Part shown: piece after piece, positions 18,739 through 28,937 of the stretch
Layout of the letters: each line of letters begins with the position of its first letter
How positions within the stretch are numbered: position 1 is the stretch's first letter
Source: Deltaproteobacteria bacterium
GTDB taxonomy: Bacteria > Desulfobacterota > Desulfobacteria > Desulfobacterales > SURF-15
Assembly: GCA_013349495.1 (NCBI GenBank)
Contig: DUZK01000007.1
Span: forward strand, 1-39,470
Reading direction: 5' to 3'
DNA: 39,470 nt
Notes under the pieces: model-generated
Database searches by the model: none
Told to the model about the DNA's origin: nothing
The model's input: only the letters and a program-made list of their open reading frames with translations
Position numbers and translations under genes: made by a program

Positions 18739-18921
18739 ATGATTATGCAAATCGATCCCAACATGGACATGACCAGTTTGTCCACTTCCCTTTGCCAGGA
18801 AAAGGTACAATCCGAGGTCCAGGTCAAGCTGCTCAAGGAAACCATGGAGTTAGCAAAAGAAATATCATCCAAACTCCTTGAAGCAATGGGTATCGGTCAG
18901 CACATCGATACCGTTGCGTAG
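18739..18921 (+). CDS. YjfB-like putative motility protein
   Basis: 60-aa ORF MIMQIDPNMDMTSLSTSLCQEKVQSEVQVKLLKETMELAKEISSKLLEAM. Confidence 0.7.
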   Translation: MIMQIDPNMDMTSLSTSLCQEKVQSEVQVKLLKETMELAKEISSKLLEAMGIGQHIDTVA

Positions 18922-18986
18922 AATCTGTTTCTAAATCCTACATTTAAAACGTAATAAAATCAGCAAAGGAATTGTCAGGAGGGGAT

Positions 18987-20543
18987 TCATTTTATAGTTG
19001 CGTATTCGGCCCGCATTTCTTTTTTTAGGACTTTACCCAGCGCGTTTCGGGGAAAGTCTATGCGGAAAACCACACCGGCAACCCGCTGGTACTTGGCCAC
19101 CCGGGTGTTGAGCCAATCCCTGACGTCATCTTCCACAGCGGCAGCCCCCTCATAAGGGATGACCAGGGCCAGGGGCGTCTCGCCCCACTTTTCATGGGGC
19201 ACGCCGATGACCACGCAGTCCTTGACATCGGGGTGACCGGCCAAAATCTCTTCAATATCGCTTGCGAAAATGTTGATGCCGCCTGAGATGATCATATCCT
19301 TCTTTCGGTCAAGTATATAAAGAAAGCCGTCTTCGTCCAGCTTTCCCATGTCCCCGGTTTTCAGATAGGTTCGGCCCCTCTCGTCCCTCCACATGGCTTC
19401 ACGGGTTTTATCGGGCAGCTTGTAATACTCGGGCATCAGAAACGAGCTGGATCCGATGATCTCACCGATCTCACCCGGCGAAAGCCTATTTCCTTCATCA
19501 TCGATGATGCCTACATCCCAGCCCACCGGTGGAATGCCGATGGATGCTGTCTTTGCTTCCATATCCTCGGGCTTAAGCGTCGTGGCGACTCCCTCTGTCA
19601 GCCCCCATAACTCGACCAACTCTCCGGGAAGACGGTTGAGGACTTCCTCCTTGTCCTGTTTGAGGAAAGGCGATCCGGCGGACAGCCAGATTTTCATTGA
19701 GTTTAAATCATATCGGTCAAAATCCGGGTGTTCGAGCAGCATTTTAAATTGAGTCGGCACCATGAACGTATGAGTGCCTTTTTCCCTCCGGACCAGTCTG
19801 AGAAATTCAGCAGTATCGTATTGGGGCATGATAATCAGGGTCCCACCGACGAACATTGTTGGCAAAAACGTCAGCCAGGTGCCGTTGGCATAAAGAGAGG
19901 TCGTAACGATATTGACGGCGCCGGAGTCGATTCTGAAATCGATGGCGAACATGGCTGCAAAATGGAACCGGTTGTGATGGGTGTGGAGGATTCCTTTCGG
20001 CAATCCCGTGGTTCCGGAGGTATACATGATATTGAAAGGGTCTTCATAGGTCAGCTCGACAACGTAATCGTCATCCGGGCTGTCTGACATAAACCGTTCA
20101 AATCCCCCCCAGCCGTCCGCATCGACACCCACGGAGAAACGGTAATCTGCTGCAATGCCGGTTAACTGCTCACGATACGACTCAATTGTATTCAGGAGTT
20201 TCTTGTCTGCGAAAAGAAAGATCGAGTCCGAATCATTGATCATTCGCACCAGTGATTCCCCTGTCACCATTGCGGACAAGGGAACGATGACCCCACCGGC
20301 TCTTACCGTGCCGAACATTATTTCCAGCATCTCGATGCTGTTGGTCATCAGCATGCTGACCTTATCGCCTTTCTTAAGGCCCATGGAAACCAAACCGTTT
20401 GCTACCCGGTTGATGCGGTGGTTGAATTCGCCCCAGTTAAGCCGCTTTTCGCCACAGACCACGGCCGTCTTATTTGTGCGCCACTTACCGTGCCTGGCCA
20501 TCACGTCCGTGATGATTACATCTGGATTATCGAATTTGATCAT
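18987..20543 (-). CDS. AMP-dependent acyl-CoA synthetase/ligase
   Basis: 'YTSGTTGLPKGILHTHHN', 'LKTGDMGKLDEDGFLYILDRKKDMIISGG', 'NALGKVLKKEMR'; likely start at 20543 (ORF opens to 20585). Confidence 0.95.
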   Translation of the reverse strand: MIKFDNPDVIITDVMARHGKWRTNKTAVVCGEKRLNWGEFNHRINRVANGLVSMGLKKGDKVSMLMTNSIEMLEIMFGTVRAGGVIVPLSAMVTGESLVRMINDSDSIFLFADKKLLNTIESYREQLTGIAADYRFSVGVDADGWGGFERFMSDSPDDDYVVELTYEDPFNIMYTSGTTGLPKGILHTHHNRFHFAAMFAIDFRIDSGAVNIVTTSLYANGTWLTFLPTMFVGGTLIIMPQYDTAEFLRLVRREKGTHTFMVPTQFKMLLEHPDFDRYDLNSMKIWLSAGSPFLKQDKEEVLNRLPGELVELWGLTEGVATTLKPEDMEAKTASIGIPPVGWDVGIIDDEGNRLSPGEIGEIIGSSSFLMPEYYKLPDKTREAMWRDERGRTYLKTGDMGKLDEDGFLYILDRKKDMIISGGINIFASDIEEILAGHPDVKDCVVIGVPHEKWGETPLALVIPYEGAAAVEDDVRDWLNTRVAKYQRVAGVVFRIDFPRNALGKVLKKEMRAEYATIK

Positions 20544-20599
20544 ACTGCTTCTTCCCGTATGATTGGGTTGCAGCATCTCCGGCAAAGCCTGCTTTCTGA

Positions 20600-20848
20600 T
20601 TTTACGCTTTCGGTTTTTGCCAGAAGGGACCGGTTTTTCCGATCTCCTTCAAGGTGGACAGAAATTCGGCTCTATATTCAATCCTGCTTGAGAAATAATC
20701 CGGATCCACCCGTCTGCGGAAATACTCGCATGAAAACAGGAGAAATCCCCAACGACTGGGCAATCTCCGTGTAAAACGGTGCCTGCCCGGTTTCCACCAT
20801 GCGATTGATGATAAAATGAAATGTCTTGTCCAATTGGGTTCCGCTCAT
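20600..20848 (-). pseudogene. Degraded short gene (HTH-like N-terminus, possibly alkylmercury-lyase-like family)
   Basis: RBS AGGAGG + MSGTQLDKTFHFIINRMVETGQAPFYTEIAQSLGISPVFM..., stop at 20678; C-terminal-like piece EYFRRRVDPDYFSSRIEYRAEFLSTLKEIGKTGPFWQKPKA* in another frame. Confidence 0.5.
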
Positions 20849-21270
20849 GGTGATTTACCTCCTTTCATATCATAAATGTTGCGAACAGCTTTCAAGGGAT
20901 AGCAATGGTTCGAAGATACAGATAGAAGGTGAGCATCAATTCATGCTTCAGACTAAATACCAATATTTCAGTTCTGCATTTTAAAATCAATACTCGATCT
21001 GTGATTAACGATATGGAATTTAAAACATGACACCATTCATGCTGGTCAGTTCTCCGTTTTGGCACGGCAGGCAGTATGTGAGCGCAGTTTGGGAGACCTA
21101 CAACGCAGCCGTCGGGCCGCAGGTGGGGTTTTGAGGCGCCCTCTATTGACAATCCTTTCAACATCTGCAATCTCCACCATTGGTCAAATGCTGCAAGCTC
21201 AAAGCTGAATGCATAAACCGCTCGATTAATAACTGTCCGCGTCTAATAAAACCGAATGGAGATAATAATC

Positions 21271-22698
21271 ATGAAAAATACACCATTGCACTATCAAACC
21301 ATCGCCGAACTATCCAAAGCCATTCGCAAAGGCGAAGTGTCAATCCTTGAATTAACGGAGCACCTGCTCCAACGGATCGATGAACTGGATCCGACCCTTA
21401 ATGCGTATCGTCTGGTTTGCAGGGAGCGGGCACTGGAAGAAGCCAAAGCCATGGAAGGCCTTTTACGGGCCGGCAATGATTTGGGACCGCTTCACGGCAT
21501 TCCCTACGGGGCAAAGGATCTCTTTGATGTAATGGGAATTCCCACAACCGCAGGTTCAAAATTATTGGAAAAAAATATCGCTTCAGCCGACGCAACGGTT
21601 ATTAGAAGACTCTCTCAGGCGGGAATGGTTTTCACCGGCAAAACCAACACGGTTCAACTGGCCTACAGCGGTGTCGGCATCAACCATGATCACGGCACCC
21701 CGCACAATCCCTGGCATCGCACTCCCCATGCTCCGGGCGGTTCCAGCAGCGGGTCAGGAGTGGCGGTGGCATCCGGAATGGTCCCAATGGCTCTGGGTAG
21801 TGATACCGGCGGATCAGTGCGTATTCCTGCCGCCCTTTGCGGTACAACCGGGCTGAAGACAACAGTGGGTCGGGTCAGCCGTACCGGAGTGTATCCTTTA
21901 AGCTGGAGCATGGATTCCGTCGGCCCCCTGACACGATCGGTCGAAGATGCGGCTCTTGCTTACCAGGCCATGCAGGGATTTGAAGCACAGGATGATACCA
22001 CACACCATGTTCCCCCTCATGATGTATTAAAAAATCTCAAGACCGGCATTCAAGGGGTTCGCCTGGCTTTTGCGGAAACCGTCTTCTTCGATGATGCGGA
22101 TCCGGAGATAGAAACGGCGGTTCGAGAGTGCAAAGAAGTATTTCAAAACCTGGGTTCGCATGTAGATCGTGTGGATATCCCTGAAGTTGAGGCGGCATGG
22201 CAGTTGAATCGTAAAGGGATGATCATCGTTGCCGAAGCCTATTCAAACAACCGAAAGCTTTTGGATGAACAGTATGATCAATTGGATCCGATTATTGCGG
22301 TTCGGATGATCAAGGGAAAAGATGTTATGGCCGCCGATTATCTGGAGAATATGCTGGAATGGAAGCGCCTTCGGGAAAAAATCATCGACACCCTGAAAGA
22401 TGTGGACGCACTGCTGGTTCCCACTACGTGTATTCCCGCCCGGCCGGTTGAAACAATCGATACGGACTTCGAACATTACATGGAGCACAATGTGCTTTAT
22501 CTTAGAAACACATCCGTCGGCAATATCTTAAACCTTTGCGGATTGACCGTGCCTTGCGGCACGACGAACCAGGGGCTTCCCATCGGGCTCATGATTTACG
22601 GCAAACCGTTTCAGGAAGATCTGGTATTGCGAATCGGATATGCCTTTCAAGACATCACGGATTGGCATAAACAGACGCCGGATCTGAGCTGGGCATGA
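21271..22698 (+). CDS. Amidase (amidase signature family)
   Basis: 'GIPYGAKDLFDVMGIPTTAGSK', 'PGGSSSGSGVAVASGMVPMALGSDTGGSVRIPAALCG'; RBS before ATG 21271. Confidence 0.95.
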   Translation: MKNTPLHYQTIAELSKAIRKGEVSILELTEHLLQRIDELDPTLNAYRLVCRERALEEAKAMEGLLRAGNDLGPLHGIPYGAKDLFDVMGIPTTAGSKLLEKNIASADATVIRRLSQAGMVFTGKTNTVQLAYSGVGINHDHGTPHNPWHRTPHAPGGSSSGSGVAVASGMVPMALGSDTGGSVRIPAALCGTTGLKTTVGRVSRTGVYPLSWSMDSVGPLTRSVEDAALAYQAMQGFEAQDDTTHHVPPHDVLKNLKTGIQGVRLAFAETVFFDDADPEIETAVRECKEVFQNLGSHVDRVDIPEVEAAWQLNRKGMIIVAEAYSNNRKLLDEQYDQLDPIIAVRMIKGKDVMAADYLENMLEWKRLREKIIDTLKDVDALLVPTTCIPARPVETIDTDFEHYMEHNVLYLRNTSVGNILNLCGLTVPCGTTNQGLPIGLMIYGKPFQEDLVLRIGYAFQDITDWHKQTPDLSWA

Positions 22699-22701
22699 CA
22701 A

Positions 22702-22775
22702 GTTCGCCAGTTAGCCAGTAATTTGCACTGTCTAACTGGTTGACTGGTCAACTGGTAACTGGCAACTGGCCGACT
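22702..22775. repeat. Short degenerate repeats of (A)ACTGG / CCAGT
   Basis: cgccagttagccagtaatttgcactgtctaactggttgactggtcaactggtaactggcaactggc. Confidence 0.75.
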
Positions 22776-22852
22776 CAAAATAACATTCATAATAGACCAT
22801 CGGTTTAATATGATCGATGCGTTAACCGCAGAAATAAGTGAGGACTAATACC

Positions 22853-23779
22853 ATGACCATTCTAATTTCCGGCTCACTGGCTTATGATCGAATTATGGAT
22901 TTTCCGGGTAAATTTTCGGACCATATTCTGCCGGATAAAATCCATATTTTGAATGTATCTTTTATGGTGAACAGCCTCACCGAACGCTGCGGCGGCACGG
23001 CAGGCAATATCGCCTACAACCTCGCACTGTTGGAAGAAAAACCCTATGTCTTGGCCACCGCCGGAAAAGATTTCGGTACCTACCGGGAGCGCTTCGAAAA
23101 ACTGGGACTCCCCTTTGACGGTATAGTGGAATTACATGAAGAGTTTACGGCCAGTTGTTATATTACAACGGATAAATCAAACTGCCAGATCACCGGCTTT
23201 AATCCCGGTGCGATGAAATTTGCATCTCTATTTCAATTTGAGGATATTAAAAAAGAAGAGGCACTTGCCATCATTTCTCCGGGAAACCTCGAAGATATGA
23301 TCGGATACTGCAACTATTATAAAACCGCGGGGATTTCACATATCGTCGATCCCGGCCAGCAGATACCCTGGCTTTCCGGAGAGCAGCTGGACCAGATGAT
23401 TACCGGCTCAACCATGTTCATCTCCAGTGACTACGAGTTGGAAATGGTTAAAAAGGCAACGGGATTCGATATCGGTGATCTCCAGGAAAGGACGGAGATT
23501 ATCATCACAACCTTTGCCGAGGAAGGGTCTCTCGTTCTTTCACGGGATAAAGAGGAAAAAATACCGGTGGTAACAGCCGATGAAGTGAAAGACCCCACGG
23601 GTGCCGGGGACGCTTATCGAGCCGGCCTGATCAAGGGAATGGTTATGAAAAAGGATATTACCACAAGCGCCAAAATGGGAGCAACCTGCGCCAGCTTCTG
23701 CGTCGAGTATAACGGCACCCAGGAACACCGATTCACCATCGACGCATTCTGGGACCGGTATAACCAAGCATTTCAGTAA
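22853..23779 (+). CDS. PfkB-family carbohydrate/nucleoside kinase (adenosine-kinase-like)
   Basis: 'CGGTAGNIAYNLALL' and 'DPTGAGDAYRAGLIKG' PfkB signatures. Confidence 0.9.
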   Translation: MTILISGSLAYDRIMDFPGKFSDHILPDKIHILNVSFMVNSLTERCGGTAGNIAYNLALLEEKPYVLATAGKDFGTYRERFEKLGLPFDGIVELHEEFTASCYITTDKSNCQITGFNPGAMKFASLFQFEDIKKEEALAIISPGNLEDMIGYCNYYKTAGISHIVDPGQQIPWLSGEQLDQMITGSTMFISSDYELEMVKKATGFDIGDLQERTEIIITTFAEEGSLVLSRDKEEKIPVVTADEVKDPTGAGDAYRAGLIKGMVMKKDITTSAKMGATCASFCVEYNGTQEHRFTIDAFWDRYNQAFQ

Positions 23780-23800
23780 ATCGGAACAGAGTCCAACGGC

Positions 23801-25033
23801 TTGGCAAATATGAAACGCTTCTCGTCTCCACACATTTTCGAGTCTTTTCAATACCGCGATTTCAGGTGGCTCTGGCTGGGATCATTTGCAAACTTCATGG
23901 CATTGGGTATGCAGATGATGGCCAGGGGGTGGCTGGTGCTTCGATTGTCGAATGACTCTCCGTTTGCCCTGTCCCTTGTCATGATCGCCTTTTCCCTGCC
24001 CATGACCTGTATGTCCTTGATTGGAGGTGCACTGGCTGACCGATACCACCGAAAGCACATTCTCATGACGGTCCAAGCCGGCAATACGCTCATGACCCTG
24101 TTACTAGCCACCCTGGATCTGACCGGATTGATCCGGTTCTGGCATCTAATCGTTATCGGTTTTGCCAATGGATCGCTCATGGCGATAAATATGCCCAGCC
24201 GGCAGGCCCTTATTTCAGATCTGGTGCCCAAGGATAATGTGATGAATGCCGTCTCCTTGAACAACTCCGGAACCAATCTGACCCGCACCATCGGACCGGC
24301 ATTGGCCGGAATCCTCATCGTGTATATCGATACGGCCGGTGTGTTCTATATTATATCCGGTTGCTACATTTTCTCCTTTTTTTCTTTGGCCATGATACGA
24401 ACTTATAATAGGTCTGTATCCGCAGACGGCAAAAGCATGACAAAAGATATTCGAGAAGGATTAAAATATGCCGTGAAGGATTCAACCCTTCGGGGTCTCA
24501 TCATCACACTGTTTATGCCAGTGTTCTTCGGTTTTTCACTGATTGTTCTGCTGCCGGCCTGGGGCCGTGAGGCATTGCAGGTGGAGGCCGATAGTCTGGG
24601 AATTTTGATGATGATTATGGGAAGCGGATCTTTGGTGGGAACCTTGATTCTGGCGGCCATACGCAATCTCAATCACAGGGGCACATGGCTTTTGATAATC
24701 GGAGCCTTATGGGGCGGCGGTATGGCGCTTTTTTCAGCATCCACCGCTTATGCCGTGGCCATGCCGTTTCTTTTTCTTGTCGGTTTCATGAGCGCTGTCT
24801 TTATGGCCCTCAACATGACCCTCTTGCAGACCTACTCAAGCGATGCAATGCGCGGGCGGATTATGAGCATCGCCATGATGAGCTTCGGGGCCATGCCGTT
24901 AAGTACGCTCCCTTTCGGCGCCATTGCCGAATGGATCGGAACTCCCAACGCCCTCTTGTTGAGCGGTGTGATGCTGACCATACTCACAATCGTCTTCACC
25001 GTAGCAAATCCCAAATTCCGGGAAATAGATTAG
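23801..25033 (+). CDS. MFS transporter (EntS-like exporter family)
   Basis: 410-aa polytopic ORF, 'FRWLWLGSFANFMALGMQMMARGWLVLRL', 'GGALADRYHRKHIL'. Confidence 0.88.
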   Translation: MANMKRFSSPHIFESFQYRDFRWLWLGSFANFMALGMQMMARGWLVLRLSNDSPFALSLVMIAFSLPMTCMSLIGGALADRYHRKHILMTVQAGNTLMTLLLATLDLTGLIRFWHLIVIGFANGSLMAINMPSRQALISDLVPKDNVMNAVSLNNSGTNLTRTIGPALAGILIVYIDTAGVFYIISGCYIFSFFSLAMIRTYNRSVSADGKSMTKDIREGLKYAVKDSTLRGLIITLFMPVFFGFSLIVLLPAWGREALQVEADSLGILMMIMGSGSLVGTLILAAIRNLNHRGTWLLIIGALWGGGMALFSASTAYAVAMPFLFLVGFMSAVFMALNMTLLQTYSSDAMRGRIMSIAMMSFGAMPLSTLPFGAIAEWIGTPNALLLSGVMLTILTIVFTVANPKFREID

Positions 25034-25045
25034 CCTGGCTAAAAT

Positions 25046-25215
25046 TTACTCCCCATACATTTCGGTGATGAGTCGTCGCAGTTGAGCCGCATTTTCCGAT
25101 GACAATTTATCAATCTTTTGTTTTAAACGCCGCTTACTAATTGTTCGTATTTGATCGACTGCAATTTCAGCTTCTTTGCCGGCGCAAATGACTTGAAGGC
25201 GGGTTCTCCATTGGG
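25046..25215 (-). pseudogene. MazF/PemK-like toxin, C-terminal remnant only
   Basis: Minus-strand SSLHPQWRTRLQVICAGKEAEIAVDQIRTISKRRLKQKIDKLSSENAAQLRRLITEMYGE*; N-terminal portion absent. Confidence 0.75.
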
Positions 25216-25472
25216 GGTGAAGTGAGGAGTGTCACATCAAGATCATCCCAGTTTTCAGTTTCTTTTGCCATTGCTTTATAGGTCTCTGCCCAAGAAAGCT
25301 TTTTATCATCTTTGCTGCGGAGAAGGATACCGGTATCGGTTTCTTCGAGTAAGAGTGAGTTTTCAAGTCCATATTTTTGAATGAGTTCCTTGGGAAGACG
25401 CACACCTTTGGAATTTCCGATAGGAACCAACTTGATATCTCTAGCCCGAATTTGTTTTTCCATCTTTGACAC
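25167..25472 (-). CDS. AbrB/MazE-type antitoxin with out-of-frame tail into toxin remnant
   Basis: 'IKLVPIGNSKGVRLPKELIQKYGLENSLLLEETDTGILLR' swapped-hairpin AbrB pattern. Confidence 0.85.
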   Translation of the reverse strand: MSKMEKQIRARDIKLVPIGNSKGVRLPKELIQKYGLENSLLLEETDTGILLRSKDDKKLSWAETYKAMAKETENWDDLDVTLLTSPPMENPPSSHLRRQRS

Positions 25473-25842
25473 CTCGAAAACGACTCGATTTGCTTTAGAA
25501 TATTTCAGTAACTATTGTAATTACATCAAGTCTGCAAGTCAAGTGATGGTTGGAATAACCGCAGGGCAGACGCATTTGAAATTTATGTGTTAATTTGCAG
25601 TTCCAAAAGGATTATTTCTGAACACGGAATCCACATGCGGTTACCCTGGTGTTCATATTGAGCAGTATTGACAGGATTATCAGCAGCATGTTATTCGCAA
25701 AGGATCATATTTTTGACGTTGCAGGGGCTGCGTGTCTTAAATGAAGCAAGCGAGTTCAAAATTATGTTACTTGCAGGCAAACCCTGATTCCAACCCTGCT
25801 GAAAAACGATTCACCCGCTTAAAAATTTAGGGAGAATGATCT

Positions 25843-27201
25843 ATGGACCGGATCTATTCGTATATCAATGAGCACTCCCAACGATTCATCGATGAGCTGG
25901 CAACATTCGTAAAACAGCCCTCCATCAGCTCCCAGGGTATCGGCATCGAAGACTGTGCAACGCTGTTGACCCAAATGATGGAGGAGGTGGGCATCGGTTA
26001 CGAGGTGATGCCCATGGGCGGCGATACGAACCCGCCGCTGATTTATGGCGAGTTAAGCTCTCCGGGCGCTTCAAAAACGCTGCTTGTCTACGGTCATTAC
26101 GACGTTCAGCCGCCCGAACCCCTCGACGCCTGGGATTCCCCTCCGTTCGAGCCCACCATTCGAAACGGCAGGATGTACGGACGCGGCACCGCCGATAACA
26201 AGGGGCAGATGTTCGCCCACCTCAAGGCGGTGGAAGCCATCCTTAAAACCGGCGGCACGCTCCCTGTAAACCTCAAATTCATGTTCGACCCGGAGGAGGA
26301 GATCGGAAGCCCCAATCTGGACCGCTTTATCCGGACAACAGGAGACAAATTCAAGGCCGACATCGGATTCTACTCGGACGGCCCGATCCACCCCTCGGGC
26401 AGACCCAAAGTCTCTTTCGGCAATCGGGGAATGTGTTACGTTGAGATTAACCACCGGGAGGCCGGTCGAGACGTTCATTCCGGTCACTACGCCGAAGCGT
26501 TGCCGAACCCGAACTGGCGGATGATTCGATTCCTCAACGGCCTCAAGGATGATAACGGCCGGGTGACCATCGAAGGATTCTACGACGATGTCCTGCCGGT
26601 AACCGACGCGGAAAAGGCGGTCCTGGCTGAAATACCGTTTAACGAAAAAGCCAGCTTGGACGATCTCAAGGTCAAACGGTTCAATATCACCGACGATGTG
26701 AGTTTCTGGGAAACGACGACGCTGGTGCCGTCGCTCAACATCGCCGGATACGCATCCGGATACGGCGGCGAGGGGGCCAAGACCATCATCCCCTGCAAGA
26801 CCCGGGTCAAGATCGACATGCGCCTTGTCAAAAACCAGGACCCGGTCGATATCTTCGAAAAATTCAAGCGCCACATGGAAACGGAGGGCTTCGGCGATTT
26901 CGACCTGAAGATGCTCGGCTGTTGCGGCCCGCGACGCACCCCGCTGGACAACCCGGATGCGCCGGCCTTTATCGAAGCCGCACGAAAAGTGCACGGCAAG
27001 GAACCGGTGGTGCTTCCATCCGGCGGCGGTACCGTGCCGCTGGCGTTTTTCGACGATTATTTGAATGTGCCGCTGATCGCCATCCCTTACGGCAACCCGG
27101 ATGAAATGAATCATGCGCCGAACGAAAATTTTGACCTTGATCTTTTCATCAAGGGGATTAAAACCAGCGCAACGCTTTTTTACGAGCTGTCCCGGATTTA
27201 A
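25843..27201 (+). CDS. M20 family metallopeptidase/dipeptidase
   Basis: 'LLVYGHYDVQPPEPLDAWDSPPFEP', 'GRGTADNKGQ', 'MFDPEEEIGSPNL'. Confidence 0.94.
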   Translation: MDRIYSYINEHSQRFIDELATFVKQPSISSQGIGIEDCATLLTQMMEEVGIGYEVMPMGGDTNPPLIYGELSSPGASKTLLVYGHYDVQPPEPLDAWDSPPFEPTIRNGRMYGRGTADNKGQMFAHLKAVEAILKTGGTLPVNLKFMFDPEEEIGSPNLDRFIRTTGDKFKADIGFYSDGPIHPSGRPKVSFGNRGMCYVEINHREAGRDVHSGHYAEALPNPNWRMIRFLNGLKDDNGRVTIEGFYDDVLPVTDAEKAVLAEIPFNEKASLDDLKVKRFNITDDVSFWETTTLVPSLNIAGYASGYGGEGAKTIIPCKTRVKIDMRLVKNQDPVDIFEKFKRHMETEGFGDFDLKMLGCCGPRRTPLDNPDAPAFIEAARKVHGKEPVVLPSGGGTVPLAFFDDYLNVPLIAIPYGNPDEMNHAPNENFDLDLFIKGIKTSATLFYELSRI

Positions 27202-27401
27202 TCACAATGTTTGAAACGTTCGACACGTCTACAGGGATACGGATACGGATTACTGCAAGACTTTACAAAAAACCGGACCAGCCGGGTCATATTCATGGGG
27301 CTGACCGGTTCTATTTGGTAATCGGACTCTCGACCACCGGGTCGAGGGGGAGGTGGTAACTTTGGGATCAATCCCAACAATTATTGGCAAAGGAGGTTAG
27401 C

Positions 27402-28937
27402 ATGATGGGTTCAAAACTTAAGAGGATTGGGTGGATCGGCTTTATTCTGGTCATCACTTTCGCCTGGATAGCCGCTCCGGTCTGGGCGGGCAAAAAGGAC
27501 GATGTGCTGAACATCGCCTGGGAAAAAGAGCTGGAAACCTTGAACCTGTATTACCAGACCGCCCGGGAGGGGGTCATTCTGGGGAGGCACATCTTCGACA
27601 GGCTGATCCATCGTGACCCGGAAAGCGGCGAATACAAGGGGTGTCTTGCCAAGAGCTTCAAATGGATCGACAGCGTCACCATGGAGTTCGAGCTCCGCGA
27701 AGGGATCACCTTCCACAACGGCGAAAAGTTCGACGCCGACGACGTGGTCTTTACCCTGAACCACATGAGCAACCCGGAAAACAAGGTCAAGGTATACCAG
27801 TATGTGGGATGGATCAAAAACGCCGAAAAGCTCGGGCCCTACAAGGTTAAGATCAACCTTAAGGACCCGACCCCGGCCGCATTCGAGTTTCTCGCCGGCC
27901 CGGTCATGATCTATCCGGACGAGTATTATCAGAAGGTGGGCATGAAAGAGTTCGGTGTCGCACCCATCGGAACCGGCCCCTACAAAGTCGTCAAGGTCAC
28001 GCCGGGCAAAGAGATCGTGATGAAGAAAAACGAGAACTATTTCAAAGAAAGCCCCAAAGGGCAGCCCGTCATCGGCACCATCCGCCAGCGGACCATCCCC
28101 GAGGCCAACACCAAGATGGCCGAACTGATGACCGGCGGCCTGGACTGGATCTGGCACATCCCCAAGGATCAGGCCGAAAAGCTGGCCCAGATGCCGAACA
28201 TCGATGTGGTGGCCGCTGAAACCATGCGGGTCGGTTTCCTTTACTTTCTGCTCGACAGTCCGCAAGTGAAAACACCGTTTACCGATATCAGAGTCCGGAA
28301 GGCCGTGGCCCATGCGATCGATCGGGAAGCCATCGTCAAGAACCTGGTGGGAGGAGACTCCAAGGTGGTCCATACGACCTGCTATCCGAAGCAGTTCGGC
28401 TGCACAGAGGAGGGGGTAACCAAATACGACTACAATCCGGAGAAGGCCAAAAAGCTTCTGGCCGAAGCCGGGTACCCCAACGGACTCGACGTCGATCTGC
28501 ACGCCTATCGGGACCGGCCTTATGCGGAGGCGGTGGTCAATTACCTTCGCGATTCGGGCATCCGGGCCAAGCTGCAGTACATGCAGTATTCCGCGCTGCG
28601 TGAAATTGGTCGCGCCCGGAAGGTCCCGATGGCTTTCTGGACCTGGGGCTCCAATTCCGTCTATGACATATCGGCGTTTGTGGGAAACTGGTACAAAGGA
28701 ACCGGCGACGACGTCATCCGGGATCCGCAGGTGATGGAATGGCTCAATAAAGGGGATACGTCCATCGATCCGGCCGTACGCAAGGAAAACTACAAGAAGG
28801 CGCTCCAAAAAATCACCGAGCAGGCATACACGGTTCCGCTCTTTACCTGGGTGGCCAACTACGCCTTCAGCAAAGAGCTCGATTTTAAGGCATGGCCGGA
28901 TGAAATTCCCCGATTTTACATGAGCAAATGGAAATAG
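27402..28937 (+). CDS. ABC transporter substrate-binding protein (family 5, peptide type)
   Basis: Signal peptide, 'FELREGITFHNGEKFDADDVVFTLNHM', 'IGTGPYKVVKV'; RBS AAGGAGG. Confidence 0.94.
   Translation: MMGSKLKRIGWIGFILVITFAWIAAPVWAGKKDDVLNIAWEKELETLNLYYQTAREGVILGRHIFDRLIHRDPESGEYKGCLAKSFKWIDSVTMEFELREGITFHNGEKFDADDVVFTLNHMSNPENKVKVYQYVGWIKNAEKLGPYKVKINLKDPTPAAFEFLAGPVMIYPDEYYQKVGMKEFGVAPIGTGPYKVVKVTPGKEIVMKKNENYFKESPKGQPVIGTIRQRTIPEANTKMAELMTGGLDWIWHIPKDQAEKLAQMPNIDVVAAETMRVGFLYFLLDSPQVKTPFTDIRVRKAVAHAIDREAIVKNLVGGDSKVVHTTCYPKQFGCTEEGVTKYDYNPEKAKKLLAEAGYPNGLDVDLHAYRDRPYAEAVVNYLRDSGIRAKLQYMQYSALREIGRARKVPMAFWTWGSNSVYDISAFVGNWYKGTGDDVIRDPQVMEWLNKGDTSIDPAVRKENYKKALQKITEQAYTVPLFTWVANYAFSKELDFKAWPDEIPRFYMSKWK

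Noticed and set aside
20892-21170. 92-aa minus-strand ORF upstream of the amidase
   Set aside because: No RBS or recognisable similarity; compositionally like intergenic DNA.
22702-22775. CRISPR array
   Set aside because: Units are only ~5-7 nt, irregular and in both orientations; no repeat-spacer structure and no cas genes.
26071-27114. 347-aa minus-strand ORF antisense to the M20 peptidase
   Set aside because: Shadow ORF; the plus strand carries all M20 motifs.
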